A stretch of DNA of 30,740 bases from CAYZMH01 sp964479445 (GTDB taxonomy: Bacteria > Bacteroidota > Bacteroidia > Bacteroidales > GCA-2748055): contig CAYZMH010000038.1 in assembly GCA_964479445.1 (NCBI GenBank), forward strand, positions 1 through 30,740, given 5' to 3'. Shown in pieces: positions 24,308-30,740 of the stretch. A program made the position numbers and the translations under genes. Position 1 is the first letter of the stretch. Every line of letters starts with the position of its first letter. The notes under the pieces are model-generated. The model had not been told where the DNA came from and did not search any database. It saw only the letters and a program-made list of their open reading frames with translations.

Positions 24308-27300
24308 TCAGACCAGGTTAACGCTAAGACCCAGACCTCGCAACTCATGAAGCAGCACATTGAGGGATTCCGGTATACCCGGAGTAGGCATCGGCTCTCC
24401 CTTGACAATCGCTTCATAGGCTTTGGCTCGTCCGATTACATCGTCCGATTTGACAGTCAGGATCTCCTGTAGAATATTGGCAGCACCGAACGCTTCAAGC
24501 GCCCAAACCTCCATCTCTCCGAATCGCTGTCCACCAAATTGTGCCTTACCTCCAAGAGGCTGCTGAGTAATGAGAGAGTATGGTCCTATTGACCTGGCAT
24601 GCATCTTATCCTCTACCATGTGTCCCAGTTTGAGCATATAGATCACCCCGACAGTAGCGGGTTGGTCAAAACGCTCACCGGTGCCTCCATCGTAAAGGAA
24701 GGTTTTCCCATACCTGGGTAATCCAGCCTTATCAGTCAGATCATTGATCTCGTCAATGCTGGCACCATCAAAAATCGGGGTGGAAAACTTAACACCCAGG
24801 TTTTTCCCGGCCCAGCCAAGAACGGTTTCATAAATCTGCCCCAGATTCATCCTGGACGGCACACCAAGGGGATTGAGTACAATATCAACGGGTGTCCCAT
24901 CATCCAAAAAGGGCATATCTTCCTGGCGTACAATTCGCGCAACAATACCCTTATTACCATGCCTTCCTGCCATCTTATCACCCACAGTGAGCTTACGCTT
25001 CTTGGCAACGTAGACTTTGGCCAATTGTACGATCCCAGTTGGTAATTCGTCACCACTGGTAATGCTGTGCTTCTTGCGCTTGTATAAACCGTCAATCTCC
25101 TTGAATTTTATCATATAATTGTGAAGGAGGTTCCGAATCAGCTCATTTTTGTGCTTATCCGTAGTCCACTTATTGGGATTGACCGCTTCGAAATCGATAT
25201 CCTGAAGTTGCTTGAGGGTAAATTTGGTTCCCTTTGGAATTACATCGGCATTGAGAAAATCTTTCACTCCCTGTGAGGTTTTACCATTGACAAGTTCAAA
25301 TAACTTTTCAATGAGCAATCCTCTCAACTGATGCACTTTACCTGTGTATTCCTCTTCAATCTTTTCAAGGATCTGCTTGGTAGCAGGTTTGGTCTTACGA
25401 TCTTTCATCGTCCTTGAGAAGAGCTTTTTATCAATTACAACCCCATTAAGGGAGGGTCCTGCTTTCAGTGAAGCATCCTTCACATCACCGGCTTTATCCC
25501 CGAAAATAGCCCGCAATAACTTCTCTTCCGGTGAAGGATCCGACTCACCCTTCGGAGTGATCTTTCCAATAAGTATATCACCCGGATTTACCTCGGCACC
25601 AATTCGAATAAGCCCGTTTTCATCCAGATTTTTAGTGGCTTCCTCGCTGACATTGGGAATATCTGAAGTTAGTTCCTCCAATCCCCGCTTGGTGTCGCGA
25701 ACCTCCAACAGGTACTCATCCACATGAATGGATGTAAATACATCTTCTCTGACCAGTCGATCTGAAACAACAATAGCATCCTCGAAATTATACCCTTTCC
25801 AGGGCATAAATGCCACCATAAGATTCCTACCCAATGCTAACTCCCCGTCTTCTGTGGCATAACCCTGTGTGAGAATCTGACCTTCTTCCACTTTCTGACC
25901 CTTGCGAACAATCGGGGTCAGGTTTACACAGGTATTTTGGTTGGTCTTTCTGAACTTGGGGAGTTTGTAACGGCGAATGTTGTCCTCGAAACTAACAAAT
26001 TCTTCCTCCTCGGTGCGGTGATACTTGATCACAATCTCATTGGCATCCACAAATTCAACTACTCCATCGCCTTTCGCTACAATCTGTAAACGACTGTCCT
26101 TTACAACATTATACTCTATACCGGTACCCACCGTGGGTGATTCGGGTTTGATCAATGGTACGGCCTGGCGCATCATATTAGACCCCATAAGGGCTCGGTT
26201 GGCATCATCATGCTCCAGGAAGGGAATCAACGAAGCCGCTATCGATGCAATCTGGTTCGGAGCCACATCCATCATATCCACTTCATCTTTTTCTGAAACC
26301 GGATAATCAGCTTCAAAACGCGATTTAACACGCTGGTTCTGGAAGGAACCATCATCCAGCAACGGTGCGTTGGCCTGTGCGATCACTTTTCCCTCTTCTT
26401 CCTCTGCACTCAGGTATACAACACCATTATTTTTTAGATCAACTGTACCCTCCGACGCACTCCGATAGGGCGTTTCTATGAATCCCAGATCGCTGATTCG
26501 TGCGTAGACACAAAGCGATGAGATCAGACCGATATTGGGACCCTCCGGAGTTTCAATCGGACACAATCGTCCGTAATGGGTATAGTGTACGTCACGTACT
26601 TCGAATCCGGCTCGCTCACGGGAAAGACCACCCGGACCTAATGCAGACATCCTTCGCTTGTGAGTCATCTCTGCAAGCGGATTGGTCTGATCCATGAATT
26701 GCGAGAGCTGATTAGTTCCAAAGAATGAATTGATGACAGATGACAGAGTCTTTGAATTGATCAGGTCAGTAGGAGTAAATACCTCATTATCCCTTACGTT
26801 CATTCGCTCCCTGATGGTACGCGCCATTCGGGCCAGTCCAACACTGAACTGATTCATTAATTGCTCCCCTACCGTACGAACACGCCGGTTGCTAAGGTGA
26901 TCAATATCGTCCACATCAGTTTTCGAATTGATCAGTTCGATAAGGTATTTGATGATCTGGATAATATCTTCTTTGGTCAGGACTTTTATGTCCATGTCAG
27001 TATCCAGGTTGAGTTTACGATTCAACCGGTACCGTCCTACATCACCCAGATCATACCTTTTATCTGAAAAGAATAATTTATCAATTACATCCCTGGCTGT
27101 TGGCTCATCCGGTGGCTCTGCATTTCTCAACTGCCTGTAAATGTGCATAACAGCCTCTTTTTCAGAGTTACACGGATCTTTTTGCAATGTGTTGTAAATG
27201 ATCGCAAAATCCGAAATGTTAGCACTGTCTTTGTGCAGCAGTATCGTCTTGGCTCCCGAGTCAATGATCTGATCTATATGCTCATTTTCAAGTACCGTCT

Positions 27301-28120
27301 CGCGGTCGATGATTACCTCATTTCGTTCAATGGATACTACCTCTCCGGTATCTTCATCCACGAAATCCTCAATCCAGCTCTTTAAAACCCGGGCAGCTAA
27401 TTTGCGCCCAACATATTTCTTTAAACCAGTCTTGGAAACTTTAATCTCATCAGCGAGGCCAAAAATCTCCAGGATATCCTTGTCACTCTCATAACCAATA
27501 GCTCTCAACAAGGTGGTTACCGGTAATTTCTTTTTCCGGTCAATGTAGGCATACATGACATTGTTTATGTCCGTCGCAAATTCAATCCAGGATCCCTTGA
27601 ATGGAATTATCCTGGCCGAATACAGCTTGGTTCCGTTGGCATGTACGCTTTGCCCGAAAAATACCCCGGGAGAGCGGTGCAACTGAGAAACCACTACCCG
27701 TTCAGCCCCATTGATAATAAAAACACCCCTCTCTGTCATGTATGGAACTGTTCCAAGATAAACATCCTGGATCACAGTATCAAAATCCTCATGTTCAGGA
27801 TCGGTGCAATACAGCTTCAATTTCGCCTTTAACGGAACACTGAATGTAAGCCCCCGCTCAACACACTCATCAATTGAATACCTTGGTGGGTCAATGTTAT
27901 AATCCAGGAATTCCAGCACGAAATTGTTTCGGGTATCCGTGATTGGAAAATTTTCCTGAAAAACACTGTAAAGTCCCTCCGATTTTCTATTTTCGGGAGT
28001 AGTTTCCATCTGGAAAAACTCCTTGAATGATTTCAACTGTACTTCCAGAAAATCAGGATAATCCATTTGATTTTTGATGGAAGCAAAATTGGTCCGACTA
28101 TCTTTTTTTGGTAATGACAT
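24308..28120 (-). CDS. rpoB: RNA polymerase beta subunit
   Basis: RpoB is the second catalytic subunit of RNA polymerase. I place the start at the ATG at 28120 (MSLPKKDSRTNFA, 1270 aa), not the upstream TTG at 28135. The sequence between contains GGAG nine bases before this ATG, a good ribosome site, and 1270 aa is the usual Bacteroidota length. Hallmarks are the rifampicin region QLSQFMDQTNPLAEMTHKRR with SALGPGGLSRERAGFEVRD, where the residues equivalent to E. coli D516, H526 and S531 are all the sensitive type. IETPEGPNIGLISSL, GDKMAGRHGNKGIVARIV and the C-terminal GGQRFGEMEVWALEAFGAA are also present. It lies 112 nt after rplL. Confidence 0.99.
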   Translation of the reverse strand: MSLPKKDSRTNFASIKNQMDYPDFLEVQLKSFKEFFQMETTPENRKSEGLYSVFQENFPITDTRNNFVLEFLDYNIDPPRYSIDECVERGLTFSVPLKAKLKLYCTDPEHEDFDTVIQDVYLGTVPYMTERGVFIINGAERVVVSQLHRSPGVFFGQSVHANGTKLYSARIIPFKGSWIEFATDINNVMYAYIDRKKKLPVTTLLRAIGYESDKDILEIFGLADEIKVSKTGLKKYVGRKLAARVLKSWIEDFVDEDTGEVVSIERNEVIIDRETVLENEHIDQIIDSGAKTILLHKDSANISDFAIIYNTLQKDPCNSEKEAVMHIYRQLRNAEPPDEPTARDVIDKLFFSDKRYDLGDVGRYRLNRKLNLDTDMDIKVLTKEDIIQIIKYLIELINSKTDVDDIDHLSNRRVRTVGEQLMNQFSVGLARMARTIRERMNVRDNEVFTPTDLINSKTLSSVINSFFGTNQLSQFMDQTNPLAEMTHKRRMSALGPGGLSRERAGFEVRDVHYTHYGRLCPIETPEGPNIGLISSLCVYARISDLGFIETPYRSASEGTVDLKNNGVVYLSAEEEEGKVIAQANAPLLDDGSFQNQRVKSRFEADYPVSEKDEVDMMDVAPNQIASIAASLIPFLEHDDANRALMGSNMMRQAVPLIKPESPTVGTGIEYNVVKDSRLQIVAKGDGVVEFVDANEIVIKYHRTEEEEFVSFEDNIRRYKLPKFRKTNQNTCVNLTPIVRKGQKVEEGQILTQGYATEDGELALGRNLMVAFMPWKGYNFEDAIVVSDRLVREDVFTSIHVDEYLLEVRDTKRGLEELTSDIPNVSEEATKNLDENGLIRIGAEVNPGDILIGKITPKGESDPSPEEKLLRAIFGDKAGDVKDASLKAGPSLNGVVIDKKLFSRTMKDRKTKPATKQILEKIEEEYTGKVHQLRGLLIEKLFELVNGKTSQGVKDFLNADVIPKGTKFTLKQLQDIDFEAVNPNKWTTDKHKNELIRNLLHNYMIKFKEIDGLYKRKKHSITSGDELPTGIVQLAKVYVAKKRKLTVGDKMAGRHGNKGIVARIVRQEDMPFLDDGTPVDIVLNPLGVPSRMNLGQIYETVLGWAGKNLGVKFSTPIFDGASIDEINDLTDKAGLPRYGKTFLYDGGTGERFDQPATVGVIYMLKLGHMVEDKMHARSIGPYSLITQQPLGGKAQFGGQRFGEMEVWALEAFGAANILQEILTVKSDDVIGRAKAYEAIVKGEPMPTPGIPESLNVLLHELRGLGLSVNLV

Positions 28121-28173
28121 CGCGATTGGCTCCAATAATTTGATCTGAAATGTTATAAATCACAAAAAGGCTT

Positions 28174-28204
28174 AGACCCCATTCTATTCGCTGAACGGGG
28201 TTCT
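28174..28204 (-). promoter_or_regulatory. Attenuator-like hairpin between rplL and rpoB
   Basis: On the minus strand AGAACCCC (28204-28197), a 16-nt loop, then GGGGTCT (28180-28174) form a stem, followed shortly by T5 (AAGCCTTTTTG). This resembles a partial terminator. In E. coli an attenuator and an RNase III site in the same place reduce rpoBC relative to the L10/L12 genes. A similar job here is inference. Confidence 0.5.
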
Positions 28205-28232
28205 AAACCTGTAGACGGATAATGCGATTGCC

Positions 28233-28613
28233 TTATTTAAGTTCAACTTCTGCTCCAGCTTCTTCCAATTGAGTTTTCATCGATTCAGCTTCTTCTTTAC
28301 TTACACCTTCTTTAACCGGTGCAGGTGCAGAGTCTACTACTGATTTGGCCTCCTTGAGACCCAATCCGGTAATCTCTTTTACCAGTTTAACAATCTGAAG
28401 TTTAGCTCCGCCTGGAGAGGTGAGAACAACGTCAAATTCGGTCTTTTCCTCGGCGCCGCCCTCTTCGCCGTCTCCGGCAGCAGGTCCGGCTACTGCTACA
28501 GCCGCTGCAGCAGGCTCAATACCATGTTCTTCTTTTAAAATATCGAGTAGCTCGTTAACTTCTTTAACAGTCAATTCTACTAACTGATCTGCGAGTGCTT
28601 TTACGTCAGCCAT
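28233..28613 (-). CDS. rplL: 50S ribosomal protein L7/L12
   Basis: L7/L12 forms the flexible stalk of the large subunit that recruits translation GTPases. The 126 aa show the N-terminal dimerisation part (LADQLVELTVKEVNELLDIL), an Ala/Gly/Glu-rich hinge (about 37-55, AAAAVAVAGPAAGDGEEGG) and the C-terminal domain. That domain reads EFDVVLTSPGGAKLQIVKLV, then GLGLKEAKSVVDSAP, then EAESMKTQLEEAGAEVELK. It is slightly acidic, as expected. It is 26 nt after rplJ, its stalk-base partner. Complete. Confidence 0.98.
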   Translation of the reverse strand: MADVKALADQLVELTVKEVNELLDILKEEHGIEPAAAAVAVAGPAAGDGEEGGAEEKTEFDVVLTSPGGAKLQIVKLVKEITGLGLKEAKSVVDSAPAPVKEGVSKEEAESMKTQLEEAGAEVELK

Positions 28614-28639
28614 TTTTATTGCTTTTTAAATGTTATTAA

Positions 28640-29158
28640 TTATTCGTTTTCAGACATTGTTTTAAGAGCTCCTGCAAGATTACTTCCCGCGGATCCCAGT
28701 GCGGACGCCAGATTATTGGCGGGCGACTGCAATAGCGCAAGCAGATCTGCCAGCAACTCTTCCTTGGATTTGATTTTGGAGAGGGTATCCAACTGCTCAT
28801 CCCCGATGTAAAATGATTCCTCTACGAAAGCGGCTTTCAGGACAGGTTTCTCCATTGTCTTCCTGAAATCCTTGATCAGCTTGGCAGGACCATTGCCTGT
28901 CTCACAGAACATAATCGAAGTGGAATCTTTTAATACATCATAAAGATGGTCATAATCGCCGTCGGATTTCTCCATTGCCTTTTTAAGTAATGTATTCTTA
29001 ACAACCAGCAGCCTGATCTGATTTTCAAAACACTTCCTTCTCAAATTGGATGTCTGTTCCGCATTTAGTTCAGATATATCCGTAAGGTAGAAGTGTTTCG
29101 CATCATTCAGATCATTCGCGAGATCGTTAATGATCACATCCTTTTCTTCTCTTCTCAT
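28640..29158 (-). CDS. rplJ: 50S ribosomal protein L10
   Basis: L10 anchors L7/L12 dimers to the large subunit and in many bacteria represses its own mRNA. The 172 aa show the N-terminal rRNA-binding domain (FYLTDISELNAEQTSNLRRK, then LLVVKNTLLKKAMEK) and the C-terminal helix that binds L7/L12 dimers (ADLLALLQSPANNLASALGS onward). It is 21 nt after rplA, which leaves no room for a long E. coli-style rplJ leader. Any autoregulation would need a different site. Confidence 0.97.
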   Translation of the reverse strand: MRREEKDVIINDLANDLNDAKHFYLTDISELNAEQTSNLRRKCFENQIRLLVVKNTLLKKAMEKSDGDYDHLYDVLKDSTSIMFCETGNGPAKLIKDFRKTMEKPVLKAAFVEESFYIGDEQLDTLSKIKSKEELLADLLALLQSPANNLASALGSAGSNLAGALKTMSENE

Positions 29159-29179
29159 ACTAGAGATCTTTAGCGATAA

Positions 29180-29875
29180 TTATACTTCGATAGCTTTAGG
29201 ATCTATTTTTATTCCAGGACTCATGGTGCTGGAAAGATAGATACTCCTGATATAGGTTCCTTTGGCAGCAACCGGTTTTAGTTTGATAATGGTTTGAATA
29301 AATTCGCGCGCATTCTCAACTATATGCGGTTCCTGAAAAGAAACTTTCCCGATAGAAGTGTGAATGATACCGTATTTGTCCACTTTGAAATCGATCTTAC
29401 CCATCTTAACTTCTTTGACGGCTTTACCGATATCCATGGTTACAGTACCGCTTTTAGGATTGGGCATTAACCCCCGAGGTCCTAAAACGCGTCCAAGTTT
29501 TCCGATCTTTGACATCACGGGAGGCATCGTGATTATCACGTCCACATCGGTCCAACCTCCTTCGATTTTCTCAATGTAGTCGTCCAGCCCGACGTAGTCA
29601 GCTCCGGCTTCCTTGGCTTCATCTTCTTTATCAGGAGTACACAGTACCAGGACCCTTATCTGTTTCCCGGTTCCATGCGGAAGAGTCACCACTCCACGTA
29701 CCATCTGATTCGCTTTCCGTGGGTCTACACCCAATCGAATGTCAATATCAACAGCAGCATCAAACCTGGTATTTGTGATATCCTTTATCAGTTTGGCTGC
29801 TTCGGTAAGTGAATAGGCCTTATCCGTGTCTAACTTCTCTAAAGCTAACTTCCTGTTTTTAGTAAGTTTACTCAT
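29180..29875 (-). CDS. rplA: 50S ribosomal protein L1
   Basis: L1 builds the mobile L1 stalk near the ribosomal E site and often represses the rplK-rplA mRNA. The 231 aa show FDAAVDIDIRLGVDPRKANQ, VVTLPHGTGKQIRVLVL, the signature MSKIGKLGRVLGPRGLMPNP and a GTVTMDIGKAVKEVKMGKID stretch. It starts at the ATG at 29875, 12 nt after rplK. Complete and typical. Confidence 0.98.
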   Translation of the reverse strand: MSKLTKNRKLALEKLDTDKAYSLTEAAKLIKDITNTRFDAAVDIDIRLGVDPRKANQMVRGVVTLPHGTGKQIRVLVLCTPDKEDEAKEAGADYVGLDDYIEKIEGGWTDVDVIITMPPVMSKIGKLGRVLGPRGLMPNPKSGTVTMDIGKAVKEVKMGKIDFKVDKYGIIHTSIGKVSFQEPHIVENAREFIQTIIKLKPVAAKGTYIRSIYLSSTMSPGIKIDPKAIEV

Positions 29876-29887
29876 CTCAAATTCATG

Positions 29888-30331
29888 TTAATTGTTAGAC
29901 GGGAATTCGCCTTTAACCGTAATTCCCATACTCCTGGCGGTTCCGGCCACCATTTTCATTGCAGATTCTACGGTAAACGCATTCAGGTCAGGCATCTTTG
30001 CCTCTGCGATCGCCCTTACCTGTTCCCAGGTAATGGCAGCTACCTTTGCCCGGTTGGGTTCGGCGGAGCCTCCTTTTAATTTGGCTGCTTCCAGCAATTG
30101 AACCGCTACCGGTGGTGTCTTAACGATAAAATCAAACGATTTATCGCCGTAAACGGTAATGACCACGGGCAAGAGTTTTCCGGCCTGTTCCTGGGTCCTT
30201 GCATTAAACTGCTTACAGAACTCCATGATGTTTACTCCCTTGGCACCCAGTGCGGGACCAACCGGAGGAGATGGATTCGCAGATCCACCCCGAATTTGCA
30301 ACTTGATTAAGCCTTCTACTTCTTTTGCCAT
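29888..30331 (-). CDS. rplK: 50S ribosomal protein L11
   Basis: L11 binds 23S rRNA at the GTPase-associated centre and is needed for RelA activation. The 147 aa show the N-terminal proline-rich PSPPVGPALGAKGVNIMEFC (about 21-40), a QAGKLLPVVITVYGDKSFDF strand and the C-terminal signature around MPDLNAFTVESAMKMVAGTA with RSMGITVKG. It lies 108 nt after nusG. That gap is A/T-rich, and I could not identify a consensus promoter or a clear L1-binding hairpin in it. Confidence 0.98.
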   Translation of the reverse strand: MAKEVEGLIKLQIRGGSANPSPPVGPALGAKGVNIMEFCKQFNARTQEQAGKLLPVVITVYGDKSFDFIVKTPPVAVQLLEAAKLKGGSAEPNRAKVAAITWEQVRAIAEAKMPDLNAFTVESAMKMVAGTARSMGITVKGEFPSNN

Positions 30332-30439
30332 TTCTAAATTTATTTACAGAGAATTACAAATTACAAACCCCTTCGAAAATTGTACAGGAAGCATTCGATT
30401 GGATATACAATCATCTGAGCTCGTAATATTTTAAATACG

Positions 30440-30740
30440 TTAACCTTCTTTTTCAACTTGCATAAAACTGAGTTCCAAAGGTGTCTTTCTTCCAAAAATC
30501 TTCACCATAACCTTCAATTTCTTCTTCTCCTCGTTGACCTCTTCAATAACACCTGTGAAACTGTTAAACGGACCATCAATTACCTTGACCGACTCACCTA
30601 CGTAAAATGGTACACTGATCTCTTCATCCCCAGCATCCAACTCGTCTACCTTTCCAAGTATACGGTTTACTTCAGCTGGCCGCAACGGTGTGGGATTTGC
30701 TTCCCCTTCGGCTCCAAGGAACCCGATTATATTAGGAATA
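30440..30740 (-). CDS. nusG: Transcription termination/antitermination factor NusG, C-terminal part
   Basis: NusG binds RNA polymerase and links it to ribosomes or Rho. Only the last 100 or so residues are in the window. The frame is open to the edge, and the N-terminal NGN domain lies mostly beyond it. Read up to the edge, the frame gives PNIIGFLGAEGEANPTPLRP, then AEVNRILGKV, then the KOW domain with VPFYVGESVKVIDGPFNSFT and GVIEEVNEEKKKLKVMVKIF, ending in LELSFMQVEKEG. The apparent start at 30685 is only a TTG Leu codon inside the gene. NusG directly before rplK is the standard order. Confidence 0.96.
   Translation of the reverse strand, partial: IPNIIGFLGAEGEANPTPLRPAEVNRILGKVDELDAGDEEISVPFYVGESVKVIDGPFNSFTGVIEEVNEEKKKLKVMVKIFGRKTPLELSFMQVEKEG

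Noticed and set aside
28121..28135. Upstream TTG start for rpoB adding five residues
   Set aside because: The downstream ATG has a GGAG at proper spacing and gives the usual protein length.
1..30740. CRISPR arrays, insertion sequences, tRNA or rRNA genes, defence or phage modules
   Set aside because: I saw no regularly spaced repeats, transposase motifs, cloverleaf-like sequences or phage proteins on either strand.

Overview
The window comes from a member of the Bacteroidota, probably a Bacteroidales/Marinilabiliales-type marine or gut organism (the order is inference). The phylum call rests on several points. There is an S46 peptidase of the DPP11 type. A DUF3467 gene directly follows rpoC. 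RpoB (about 1270 aa) and RpoC (1437 aa) have the lengths usual in this phylum. At least one promoter matches the Bacteroidota form TTG-N19-TAnnTTTG exactly, and most genes lack strong Shine-Dalgarno sites. The DNA is ordinary chromosome. I saw no rRNA, tRNA, CRISPR array, insertion sequence or phage gene.

Layout. (1) 1-4017, minus strand: an L-arabinose operon araA-araD-araB. (2) 4113-4918, minus strand: the decayed C-terminal part of an SGLT-like sodium/solute symporter that once headed this operon. It has lost its 5' half and carries a frameshift. (3) 5047-7098, plus strand: a possible 16-codon leader, an intact symporter of a different SSS subgroup and a 90-aa two-helix membrane protein. 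A convergent terminator follows. (4) 7162-9449, minus strand: nikR, a nickel-responsive repressor with all four metal ligands, and a TonB-dependent receptor. A NikR-like operator (GTGTTAT-N14-GTAGCAC) lies just upstream of the receptor. (5) 9558-15644, minus strand: a tightly packed six-gene run of a DUF2520 Rossmann protein, a KdsC-type phosphatase, a UbiA prenyltransferase, Maf, DPP11 and a metallo-beta-lactamase-fold protein. (6) 15744-19429, minus strand: etfB-etfA-acyl-CoA dehydrogenase, bounded by a recognisable promoter and a perfect terminator hairpin. (7) 19575-30740, minus strand: nusG (cut by the window edge)-rplK-rplA-rplJ-rplL-rpoB-rpoC-DUF3467, ending in a strong terminator.

How the parts work together. 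AraA, AraD and AraB turn L-arabinose into D-xylulose 5-phosphate. The operon's own transporter is dead, so uptake may depend on the divergent symporter or on something outside the window. NikR with the TonB receptor looks like a small nickel-uptake unit without its inner-membrane permease. The acyl-CoA dehydrogenase passes electrons to the ETF made by its operon partners. The right third is the core transcription/translation cluster. Most of the window is well-known housekeeping DNA. The parts most worth a second look are the symporter turnover, the small membrane protein, the NikR operator and the hydrophobic reading frame between araD and araB.
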